A stretch of DNA of 64,000 nt, taken from the NCBI GenBank assembly GCA_023078555.1, contig CM041197.1, positions 8,650,842 through 8,714,841 on the forward strand. Direction: 5' to 3'. This DNA is from Ulva prolifera. Lineage: Eukaryota > Chlorophyta > Ulvophyceae > Ulvales > Ulvaceae. The position numbers and the translations under genes are program-made. A model generated the notes under the pieces. That model ran no database searches. It saw nothing but the letters and a program-made list of their open reading frames with translations, and was not told the origin of the DNA. Positions 30,116 to 40,385 of this stretch are shown here, piece after piece. Numbering within the stretch: position 1 is the first letter of the stretch; each line of letters begins with the position of its first letter.

Positions 30116-31197
30116 CTCGCGAGTGGCATAGAGCTTTAGTAAAGGTCTTGGCTGAACTGGGGTTTGTGTGCGCACAAAGTGACCCTGGACTGTATGTCAG
30201 AAAAACTGGTCGATGTTTCATTTTTCTGTGGGTTGATGACGTATTCATTTTCAGTTGCTCCGCGGGGCTGCAAGAAATCATCAGTGTCATTCTCACGAAA
30301 TTTGAAGGCAGAGATCTAGGTGACCTGTCTTGGGCACTTGGCACTGAGATCACGCGTGATCGAAAGGCCAAAACAATCACAATGACACAACGTACCAAAA
30401 TCTAGAACTTATTGGACAAGTACACTATGTCTGACTGTTGTAAATCTCCCACTCCATTAGTGCCGCGGCAGCAGCTAAGGAGTGTGAAAGAGCATCCTAA
30501 CCTGGAGAAAGCCAGTGCTGCTGAGCATTCCAGGTTCATGAGTGACGTAGGAAGCATCCAGTATATTGCAGGAGTGACACGACCTGACCTGAGCTATGTG
30601 GCACATGCCCTGGGCCGGCACATGTCTAGTAGTCTGAGGGAACATTGGTCTGCCGTGCATCATGTTCTGAGATACCTGCAGTCCACGAAGAATTTAGGAA
30701 TAAAGTTTATAGGCTCTGAGGGACACGGGTGTTTACTAGAGGCTTTTTCAGATGCACACTTTGCGAATTCTGTAGATCTGAAGAGTGTGTCTGGTATGAT
30801 TGTCCGGGTGTATGGGAACTGTCTTCTCTGGCGTTCGAAGAAGCAGAGTATAGTGGCTGGGGATACAACAGAGGCTGAGCTCATTGCGATGAGCGCAACA
30901 GCCAACGAGCTCATGTGGATGAAGCAGTTGCTTCTCGATTTGAAACTTGTCCCACATAAGCCAACTCTGTGGGGTGATAATAAGAGTGCCAATATCTTGG
31001 TTGTGAATGCTGTGTCCACTGACAGATCCAAGCACATTCGTGTGCGGCACTTGCGAGTGCGGGAATATGTCCAGATGGATGAACTTAAGGTAGAATGGGT
31101 TAGCACTGTCGATCAATTGGCGGATGTGTTTACAAAGGTGATGCCCGGACCTGCTTTGCAAGAAGTTCGTAATAAACTCCACCTAGTAGAGACTTAG
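30116..31197 (+). pseudogene. Truncated Ty1/copia pol: end of RT and RNase H
   Basis: The reading frame starts in the middle of reverse transcriptase. The polymerase motif FLWVDDVFIF and LGTEITRDRKAKTITMTQ are followed by an in-frame TAG at 30403. The same frame resumes with YTMSDCCKSPTPLVP, GSIQYIAGVTRPDLSY and the RNase H part (TTEAELIAMSATANELMWMK, LWGDNKSAN, DRSKHIRVRHLRVREYV), all typical of copia elements. It ends LHLVET at 31197. Gag, protease, integrase and most of RT are missing, so it is a dead remnant. Confidence 0.93.
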
Positions 31198-31208
31198 CAG
31201 GGTTTATG

Positions 31209-31483
31209 GGGGAGTGTCACAATGCATGCGTTTGCGGGCAGCAGCGTGGTGACAGGTGCACCCATGCATGATCGGTCCGCGGATCAGGTGCAAGGGTAAG
31301 CCGCCAGTAGGATTGTCCCGGGGTAGTGAGGGAGATCCTGCGAGGATCTCCCGCCGTAATCTTGATTATTCAGTGTGCATATATGGCTGTGCACACAGAG
31401 AGCTGTAACCACTATGTTCACTGTTTCACGGTACTAGCAGTATCCAATCTCTCCCTCGCATTCCTCGGTTCTACCTCTGTGTG
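31209..31483 (+). repeat. copia-type 3' LTR (copy C) with polypurine tract, interrupted
   Basis: The polypurine tract ATGGGGGAG ends at 31214, and the LTR begins TGTCACAATGCATGCG at 31215. It follows copy A until CTACCTCTGTGTG (31471-31483), where the T-poor insertion starts. After the insertion only CAG of this LTR remains before the next LTR begins. Confidence 0.8.
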
Positions 31484-31758
31484 TGTTACAAGGACAAAGC
31501 AAGCGAGGCAGGTAGCACCGCAAACAAGAACCAGGGGAACCGCACACCACGCAACACACCAAAACACCCACGCAACGGCAGCACCCTCACCGGACACAGC
31601 CACACAGCCACACAGCAACACAGCCACACAGCCACACACACGCCCACACCCACACGCCCACCCCCAGCCGAACCCCGCCCACCAGCCAGGCGCACGAGAC
31701 CCGGAAGCACAAGCAGCCAAGGACGCCCAGCAAACAAACAGCGAGACCGCAACAAAAC
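31484..31758 (+). mobile_element. 275-bp nearly T-free insertion with 13-bp target duplication
   Basis: The insert is flanked by the direct repeat CTACCTCTGTGTG (31471-31483 and 31759-31771). After its first few bases (TGTTACAAGG) it contains only two T in about 265 nt, and it ends AACAAAAC. A long flanking duplication and a short A-rich end suggest target-primed insertion of an RNA copy, as for SINE-like elements. It is rich in CACA and CCCAC runs and has no recognised tRNA-like head. Confidence 0.6.
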
Positions 31759-31775
31759 CTACCTCTGTGTGCAGC

Positions 31776-32202
31776 TGTCACAATGTATGAGCCTGCGGGC
31801 AGCAGCGTGGTGACAGGTGCACCCATGCACGGATTGTCACAATGCATGAGCCTGCGGGCAGCAGTGTGGTGACAGGTGCACCCATGCACGGACGATCCGC
31901 GGATCCAGTGCAGGGGTAAGCCGCCAGCCGAGATCGTCTCGATGTAGTGAGAGAGATCCCGCGAGGGTTTCCCGAGCGTAACCTTGAGTGTTCAGTGTGC
32001 ATATAAGCTTGTGCACACTGAGATCTGTAACCATTCTCCTTACTGTTTCCCGGTACTAGCACTCTCCTAGGATAGATGCTAAAGGCCTTTAGCATCTCTC
32101 GGTTCTACCTCTGTGCGCAGAAGGTATGAGATGCTGGCTGTCCTGACCTGACCTGAATGAGGACTGCGCGTCCGACCTGCACAACAATTAGCTTTTCTGA
32201 CA
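31776..32202 (+). repeat. copia-type LTRs D (fragment) and E (complete)
   Basis: Fragment D (31776-31834) carries only the first 59 bases of the LTR. Copy E (31835-32202, 368 bp) starts TGTCACAATGCATGAG and ends TTTTCTGACA. E carries an extra ATGCTAAAGGCCTTTAGCAT inverted segment near 32077-32096, absent from the other copies. Confidence 0.8.
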
Positions 32203-32497
32203 CGGATGATCTGCGGATCCGGTGCAGGGGTAAGCCGCCAGCCGTGATTGTCTTGATGTAGTGAGAGAGATCGTGCAAGGGTTTCCCGTCGTAACCTTGA
32301 GTGTTTAGTGTGCCTATAAGCATGTGCACACTGAGATCTGTAACCATTATTATCACTGTTTCACGGTACTAGCTGTATCCTGATCTCCCCCTCGCATTCC
32401 TCGGTTCTACCTCTGTGCGCAGCAGGCATGGAATGCTGGCTGTCTGACCTGACTTAAGACTGCGCGTCTGACCTGCAGATAGATAGCCTTTCTGACA
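32203..32497 (+). repeat. copia-type LTR (copy F), 5'-truncated
   Basis: It starts inside the LTR at GGATGATCTGCGGATCC and ends TTTCTGACA. Together with copies A to E it shows repeated insertion and unequal recombination at one site. Confidence 0.8.
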
Positions 32498-33172
32498 ACT
32501 GCTCATCAAGCCGCCTACATGGTATCTATCAAGTATGGCATGTGGACCTTAAGCCAATGATACGCACCCGTAAGCGATACGCACTCGCAAGATGTGCACG
32601 CACACTTAGTGCCGAGTCAGCCACATGACGTACTGGGTGGCAAGTTTTGACTGGGGCGGCGACGGGACATCTGCCTCTTCCTACAAATCTTTGCCACTTA
32701 TCCATGTGCACCCTGTCGCTACCAACGAAAGTCAGGCTACCCTGCAGAAGGGCATGTCTTTTCGAAGGTACAATCTTAGAACTTCCCCCTCGTGCAGGCG
32801 CCGTCGACTCTAACGATTGCAAGGTTGGTGGGTGGGTGGAATCCATCTAGGGATGAACTGGCGAGCATGCTGCTGCGACAGGCAAACGGACTTGCACAAC
32901 AGATAAGCGTAACCCAGGATGCTCCACTCTACTACGGCGTGTGCGATGTTCACACTCCCTCGCTAATCTGTCATTTTGCATTCAAGGTTTGGAACTTCAC
33001 CTGAACCAACTAATGTGCTTGTCGGACAGAGGATTAGCCGACGAGGCACGGCCAGATAACTGTTCATGTGCTGGTGTTGTGTTACAATACGATTTGCTAG
33101 CACAGGCGACGATACATGCCCAATTAGAAATCAAATCTAAATGCTTTCAGGTCTGCGGTTGTCGAGCAGTGC
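32498..33172. other. Spacer; likely 3' UTR of the methyltransferase-like gene
   Basis: No separate gene is seen. On the minus strand, about 90 nt after the methyltransferase stop, the sequence ATTGTAACAC contains TGTAA, the polyadenylation signal usual in green algae (complement near 33083). Confidence 0.4.
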
Positions 33173-36100
33173 TCAAGCTTCGCCAGCAGTTGGGAAATCC
33201 TTGACAAAGACAATCTCATTCTCGGCTTTGACATACATCTCATCAGGAATGACAAAGGGTTTGCCGTCACCCAAGCCCAATGCAGGCAACTTCCACAATC
33301 CGAGAGTTTTTTGGTCTGGCTGATTGACGCCCTCGCGTATGAGGAACTCTGGCTTGCTAAAGTTAAATGGATGCAAGAAGATGTTAACGGCGTACATTCC
33401 GCCGGGACCTACATTGTGGTTGTAATTGCCATCATCACCTGTATACAAGAGCACTGTCAACTTGATTTGTTTTGTTTTAAGCTTCCTCGTACATGTGTGG
33501 GACCAAAAACCATCTCACCCCACATCAGCAGCGCCTTGCCATTATGCACCCCGCATGTGCATGTTCTCCGATGTAGAGGAGTACTGCAAACTGTTCTTGT
33601 GCCTTCTATCGCGCGCTATTGTGTATGTAGGCAACACTACCGAAACAAACCAACAAGGACGATCAAGCACTTTGCAACGGAGACATTGCCAGAACGCCTC
33701 TAGTATTGGTTGCAATCAGAGGCATCGCCTTTGCGCTCAAGCTTGACCCACGTTCATGCAACATGCTGCTGCCAACCTGCAGCTTGCAGAGACAACGGCA
33801 CGGATTGTGGTGGTGCAGGCACGTTGGAGAAACTTTCATGGTGTAGGCAAGCGGATGAATGGAAACGGCTGGAGCAGCAACCACGCACCTTGCTGGTGCC
33901 ATGTGGTGGCCAGGTACTTTGCACCGGACTTCTCCATGTTGTAGTATGCACGGACGCCGTCCACAAGCGCATTATGTTGGATCATGTCCCGGCACAGGAT
34001 CATGTCCGGCTTGTGAGGGAACGGCTCATTGATAAAATCCTGCTGCTTGAAGTTCATGTTGGTGCGATTCGCAAATTTCTCGTTGTTGCCTTCAATGAGA
34101 CCTACAGAACCCCCCCCGATGATCGCATATCATGCACTGCAGGGTTGGTTGTATACATTCACGTCCGGAAATGAGGCACAATTTCATCGACGAAGCGTGC
34201 GTACAATTGATGCATTTGCATACGAGTCATACAGTCTCATCAAATCAAGGTGTGCAATACCACTGTGCAGCGGACGTTTGCACGGCAACGGCGGCCGCAG
34301 GTGCACCGCTACTGCAGTCATGCTCAACACTGTCCTTGGCAGCTCCACCACAATAACTTAGGCATACCTGTGCATGCACATTGACCTTGAGTACTGTAGG
34401 ATCAGGCATTATGCCTCCCTAAGGAAGTAGTTACAAAGGACAGCGGTCGGGCAGCGAGCCGTTGCCAGGAATACACACGCATATCCACTCACGCAGTCAT
34501 GGCACTATCATGGCAGTATGTATGTAGTATGCACGTAGTATGTATGTAGTTACAAAGGACAGAGGCCGGGCACCGGGCCATTGCTAGGAATTCACACGCA
34601 AATCCACTCACGCAGTCATGGCACTAGGCCGGGCACGAGCACGTACCACAGCCCTGCCAGTATGTATGTATAGTTACAAAGGACAGAGGTCGGGCATCGA
34701 GCCATTGCTAGGAAGTCACACGCATATCCACTCACGCAGTCATGGCACTAGGCCGGGCACGAGCACATACCACAGCCCTACCGGTGATGCCAGCCAAAGA
34801 TTGAAGCCCCGCACGGAGCACAAGAGCAGTATGTATTTATGCATGATTACAAAGCCGTATCCATTTGGACATTTCCGAACTCCGGGACCGAAAGAGGCAT
34901 CCAAGCAACATGCTGCCACAAACACTGAATTACGCCACAGAATGATGCAACTCGAGCCAATTCACCCAGAGGGGACGGGCGAATTGCAACACCCGACACC
35001 CCAGCATCACCACCAACACCATCAACACCGACAATAAGGACAACTGCTACATCACACCACGAAACACCAGAGGCACTGCCATAAAAACCTGGCCGTGCGA
35101 GCAACTGCTGCGCCAAAACCGCAACGGCAGAGACATGCCGATCACAACGCGCCACTGGGACAGGTGGTAGAACTACCCCGATGGGTGCACGTGCGATGTA
35201 GGATGTGAAGACATCAGCAGCACGTGAAATTCCAAATGCTTTTCACTACGGTGCCTACACAAGAAAGGAGACAGACCAGAACGAGCAGACATTAGCACAC
35301 GCACAAAACCGGGCTCAACAGAGTCCATAATCAGGGCTAGTGACCTTAGTTCGTGTCTTATTACACCACGCAGCCACTCTCCAGTGACCTTATTGTCGCG
35401 ACCATGCTTCTCAAGTCGTTGTTCAAGGTATGCCAACCCACAACAGCCACGACCTTCTCACGGGTAAGATTGGAGTACGTGATTGTGAGACGGCTTTGTT
35501 TGGACGGTTGATCATGCGCACCGAGACGTTTGGACACCCTGGGTGGCCCACGTCGGCGGCGATGCTCAGGCTTGGGTGAAGCCTGTAAGGCAAGTCCGAT
35601 GTGTGCATATCGTTTCAGTTCTACCGCAATGGCCGTGATGCGCGAATGAAAGTCCCCGCCCGCCCCCTGCCCCCGTTGAGAGTGTCCCCGAATTGTGGTG
35701 GATTCCACCGCAACCGGGAATCGCTCCGCCCCCATGTGTGTCAGCTTTGCGTACCAGCAAAGTTTCGCTGCCTTGATCATTGAGCTCACAGGCAGAAGAC
35801 CCGTGTCGGAAAAAAGAATCTCCTCCCTACAATCGAACTGGTGCAGACCAAACACCATGCGGATTGCCTTTTTACAGATGGTGTCAAGTTGTCAAGTCAG
35901 TTTTCGGGCCAATCCAGACCTCAGCCCCATACAAAGCAGGAGTATATGTGAATTCACGTTAACGCATAAACAAGGCGGAGCCGGGCGGTCACCGGGAGGT
36001 AGTGGCAACGTAGCACTGGCCGCCACGCGCCAAGTGCCTTGTTCATCTTGCGCGTACATGATGCATATGTTCAGACCAAGAGCCATTTGACTGAAAGAAA

Positions 36101-37564
36101 ACACCCAGGTACTTGTAGTTGTAAACAGTCTCCAACTGCGACCCCGCAGCTGGAAGCCAACTGGTGCGCCTCCCCGCGGCTAATTGAACAACATAGTTTT
36201 GGACTTTAACACATTTGGTAAGGAGCACCATTGAAACAACCATTTATCGATTGTATCAATATGTCTCTGCCGCACTACCGGTGTCCAGGACAGTGCATTG
36301 ACATCATATACCAGTGCCAATAAGTGGTATCATGAGATTCAAGTATGGCAGGGTCGGTGTTGTATGCAAGCATTCCGTTCAAGCAATCAACGTGGCTGTA
36401 GCAATCAGAGCTATAAAGTGAAGCAGGTATTACACACGTTCCAAAGAATTTAAAAAACACAAATAGAATATGCAGGTTGGCTGGCCGGCTTGCATACAAC
36501 AGTAGAATGACAGTGTTGGCCACTGAACAACAAGTTGAAACATGATTGTTGTGAATTCTGGGCCTGTAGTCGCCAACGGAAAAGCCACAAGCTCAGCAAG
36601 ATTGTCATGTCCTGCCACACCCAGGTACCGCACCTGGAACGATGTCGAGGCCTAGGTATGCAACGTCATCAATGCCCTCTATGAGCCCTTGCCAATTGCA
36701 GTCGCCACACGGAGAGTCGATCCAGTCTTTGACGCCATACTCTTTGAAGGCGTGTGCCAGCAGTTGACGGGCATTCCTCGTATACACCTCGCTTGAGCCG
36801 TCACCGCTACGAGATTCTTCATTTCTGCAACATCATGAGCTTGCATTCAGAAAGTGCAAGACGAAATCATGCGGTATCATGCGGTATCGACGTGCTTCAT
36901 CAGGCGTCATACAGGCTCGCCATCAATGATCGTGCCCAGACAATTGATCCCTAAAACCTTCAACAAAAAGGCTTAGCATAACACAAATACATCGTTGTCG
37001 CTCTGCTACATCAAAGTTGGCTGCAAAGCGAAAGCGAGTATTGCGAGGTGTGCGAGAGTACCTTGCCATGAATGAAGGCGCTCGTCCAATACGACAGTCA
37101 TGCAATAGCCACAGACCCAAGTTTGGACGAAATATTGCACATTCGCGTCTCATATGTTCCCATACGCTGCCTTTCAGAAGTAAGCTTCACGCCCGCATTG
37201 TGGAAGATGAAGCGCACCCCCACACGTTCTCCGTGAAAATGGTATCAAAAGCTTCTTGCCTCTGTCTGCTTGCTAGAGAGTCAAGCAGGTTCGCGAAGTG
37301 TTCATCGCGCTGAGACTTCTGATCAACCGCACGGGCCGGTGCACGCGAGCTAGCATCCGCGGGCTCCTCTTCCTGCGTCACGTCTTCAGCAGGCTTCGGC
37401 TTTCGTCTGATAGGCTCACGAAAACTCCTTGAGTCGAATTCAGGCTCCACCCAGGTGCCCGTTGTCACGTCGAAGGAGGACACAAACCACGTCGCGAGTA
37501 GAGCCGCGGTGACGAAAGCGCCTATCATGATCCCTGACCAAAAGCTTGGAAGAGGGCTCTTCAT
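33173..37564 (-). CDS. Type II membrane, SAM-dependent methyltransferase-like protein
   Basis: Four minus-strand exons join in perfect phase: 37564-37218, 36824-36634, 34101-33889 and 33438-33173, giving 338 residues. All three donors are GTGCG(C/G/T). The N-terminus is a signal anchor (IMIGAFVTAALLATWFVSSF). After a charged stem, AFDTIFTENVWG leads to SRSGDGSSE and the SAM-binding motif WIDSPCGDCNWQ, then YLGLDIVP. Next are FKQQDFINEPFPHKPDMILC and RDMIQHNALVDGVRAYYNM, then GAKYLATTW and PGGMYAVNIFLHPFNF. These fit a class I methyltransferase family found in algae and invertebrates, here probably in the Golgi lumen. The substrate is unknown; next to two glycosyltransferase genes, glycan O-methylation is a plausible inference. 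The second intron (34102-36633) is unusually long and holds a dead LINE and tandem repeats. Confidence 0.82.
34430..34790. repeat. Tandem repeat, three copies of about 120 bp
   Basis: GTTACAAAGGACAG starts at 34430, 34549 and 34673, each followed by a diverged unit containing CATATCCACTCACGCAGTC or close variants. It lies in the second intron of the methyltransferase-like gene. Confidence 0.85.
35361..36243 (-). pseudogene. Decayed non-LTR (LINE) reverse transcriptase, C-terminal part
   Basis: Minus-strand reading gives NYKYLGVFFQSNGSWSEHM, then after frame breaks RCHYLPVTARLRLVYA, FTYTPALYGAEVWIG and KKAIRMVFGLHQFDCREEIL. The order KYLG...trLrLvyA...LYGaEvW...kaiR...fGL is the usual C-terminal end of LINE reverse transcriptases. 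At least two frameshifts and several stops are present. It lies in sense orientation inside the second intron of the methyltransferase-like gene. Confidence 0.7.
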
Positions 37565-38734
37565 CTCGTGGTGAAGGTGAACTGTGTTTGAACTGTGACG
37601 GTGCTCAGATTCTACTGCGTGCGGTATAGGTCAGACATGGAGGTCGCGCTATCACTGCGACGATAATCCTGCAGAGTTCCGAGCGTTCCCCGTATTCATG
37701 TTAACTCACGCGTGGACAAGCAGGATACATGCCAATATGCCGTTCGTGTGTGTGCGTTACAGAGGAAAAAGCCGGAGGGGACTGGCGGCACTGCCATCAC
37801 CGTCTTATGGCGGCCTGCGGCGGCGCTCAGCCTGCGTCGACCTGCAGCCTCGCTCTCTGCCTTGCCTCGAGCTCTAAGCCTCGAGCACTGCGCAAGTGCG
37901 CAGCGAGCTTCGTGATGTTGTCATCCCTGAAGCAGACAGTAGCTACAGCCGTGAACAAGGGCCACTAGTAGGCCTTGGCCCACTACATGTACACCGGGGG
38001 CACGCACACCAAAACCGGTCTGCGGTCTGCAGCGGGATGGTGCACTACCGATGACGACTCGCTGTGCATTTGCTAGCTAGGGTACGCGTTGCAGGCATGT
38101 TGGTGCAGTACGTGCACAAGGCTGTTCCCAAACTTGCTCTAAGGGGCGTGCACCGCGGCGTCATGACGCGTGACGGCATAATCGTTGGGTAGGTACCAGG
38201 TTCGACGATCTGCTCCTGAGCGGGTGCAACTCTTCGCGGCGCGAGGCCACGATTACACACGACACCTCTCTCGTCGAGCTGTCCTCCGCTCTCACGGTGC
38301 TACCTGCCTCGTCGCCTGTATCTCGTAGCACACTGTACGCGCTGCACGGCAGGTGCCCAGGCTGCAGTGCGATGTCCATGCATGACCGGCCATATGGTGC
38401 ACACCGTCAAGCAGGCACAAAATAAATGCATCCGTTCAAGCAAAGGCATAGGCGAACGAAGTGTGATGTTGCTGTGTACAGGGTGCCTGTGTACAATTTT
38501 ACATCTCACAGATCCCCGCTGTAGCTTGATCTAGCGACAGCTTACACAGGCAGACATTGCAGGAGGACTAGGCGCTGTATTTGTACGCCGGTTCCAGTTC
38601 CAGACATCGCAGTACTTCAACGCTGAGAATTGACGCTTGTTGCAGCTTTGGCATGTGGATGGCTTCTCTGTAGACGAGGCCGGTGTCAATTGCAAGCGTC
38701 GGTTTGCCGTGTCAATTCCAGCTCGATTGCAGCG
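37565..38734. promoter_or_regulatory. Divergent spacer between methyltransferase-like and glycosyltransferase genes
   Basis: The 1.17-kb interval separates the start codons of two divergently transcribed membrane-enzyme genes and should contain both promoters. 38230-38575 is a diverged copy of the dispersed repeat at 4900-5285. No TATA box or defined operator can be assigned. Confidence 0.4.
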
Positions 38735-40385
38735 ATGCCCCTGCTCCCTGCGCGCAAGAACCGGCTCCCACTCAAACACGAGTCTGTCACTGCTTTCCTC
38801 GCTACGGCGGTGCTTGTGGTGGGAGCGCTCTGCTTCACGTTCTTCGTAGGCACGAAGCTCCATCAGCTGTCGTGTCGCCTTGGGGAGCCGACAGACGAGC
38901 AGCTCCTCGCCGACATCCTGCAGAAGCTGACCCTCCTCGGTCAAAGATTCAATCACCCCGGGTCAGCTCGCACCTTCTCGGCCGGCGATGCGGGGGCGCC
39001 AGGTGGCGCAACAGAGCCCGACTTCCGCGGGACGTACCTCGGAAGTGCGGCGAGGTCGAGCATTCCGGCGCTAGATGATCGCATCAAAGTGACGATACCG
39101 ATGCAGATATGGCAGACTGTGCGCTCGTTCGAAAGCAACTCGCTCGCCACGGCGACGCTGTTCAACTCGTGGACAAACATCAACCCGCAGTGGGATCACT
39201 TCCTCTTCGACGAGGCAGAGATGCACGATTTCGTCAAGCAACACTTTGAGGAGGATGTTGTGGAGCTATTCCAGGCGATGCCGCTGAATCAGATGCGCGT
39301 AGACGTGTTCAGGTCCGCTGCGAGCCCTGATCGGGAGTGCATCAGTGCATTGATCCTGCCTGTGTGTGGGCGTGTGTGAACTCAAGCTGTATCGAGATAC
39401 ATCTGCATCGTGCCGACATATTTTTACCCGTTCACCCTTCTGCGACATTCCGCCCCGTGCTGCGCGACGCCTGCGGTGCTACCTGCCTCCGACTCGAGCT
39501 AAACTTTGGCCTTGTACCACTTCCCCCTGATGCACACCACGGTCGCCACATCCGCCTACACCTGCCTGTGATCATAGGGGTCTGTTGTCAGCATGCTCAC
39601 AGAGTCTGGCCGATTTGCCTCGAGGTGGGCTTCACAGGTTTAATGCGGGCAATGCTACACAGTGCCCGGGGGACAGCGTGCTCCTGTCCCCCATACACTG
39701 GCGTCCATGTCCCCACTCGCATCTGTTATGAGAACCTGTCACAGACAGGGTCGCGGCTCTGCTTTGTGGCTGCCCACGCAGGCACAGCCCCATGCGCCGC
39801 CGTGTGTGGCGGTTTGTGTTTGTGGCGGCCCCACACGCCGGCGCATGGGGCTGTGCCTCCTTGCCCCTCCGGTCGCCCCACCCGCCACTGCCCTGCAGGT
39901 TCATGGTCCTCGTTCACCACGGCGGCGTCTTTGCAAACCTCGACACACTGTGCATGTGGCCTGTGCCCGCGTGGGTGCCCCGTGGCTGCCACTTCGCTGC
40001 CGCCGTCGACCGGGACGCCCCAGGCACTCTCTCCCCCGCCCTCGTCGCGGCCGTCGCCGGCGACGGCGTGGTCGAGGCAGTCCTCCTGCTGATGCTGGAG
40101 CGCATGCGAGGCGTCAAGGCGCTGCTGGCCGGCGGCGCGGCCCCTGCAGACATCGCATTCAACACGACCGGCGCCGGCGCATTCTCCGACGCCGTCGTCA
40201 TGCATGCCGGCACCATTTCGGAGGCACCGATCAAGGATGTTGCAGGGCTGCTGCAGGCGCGGGCTGGCCTGCGGAGCAAGAAGGTCTGCCTGCTCACGGC
40301 GGCGGAGATGGCGCAATACGCAGTGCAGGCGGAGCTGGCCTGGGAGTGGGACCGCGGTCTTGAGTGGGACAGCGACTCGACCTAG
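38735..40385 (+). CDS. GT32-like glycosyltransferase, copy 1
   Basis: Two exons, 38735-39312 and 39899-40385, join in phase (AG|G) to give 354 residues. The start chosen is the ATG before PLLPARKNR, which puts a signal anchor (TAFLATAVLVVGALCFTFFV) close to the N-terminus, as in Golgi type II enzymes. IPMQIWQTVRS, SWTNINPQWDH and MPLNQMRVDVFR are the front half of the Gly_transf_sug (GT32-type) domain. Exon 2 continues FMVLVHHGGVFANLDTLC. The metal-binding DXD motif, DMD in the neighbouring paralog, reads N-L-D here, so the first acidic residue is lost. TTGAGAF later corresponds to the TGP-x-x-F motif. It may be catalytically altered. Donor substrate is unknown. Confidence 0.85.
39780..39858. 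repeat. Long hairpin in a glycosyltransferase intron
   Basis: Arms of 30 nt (39780-39809 and 39829-39858) pair with only two mismatches around a 19-nt loop. The left arm begins AGGCACAGCCCCATGCGCC. It lies about 40 nt before the 3' splice site at 39898 and could place the acceptor near a stable RNA stem. Confidence 0.85.
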
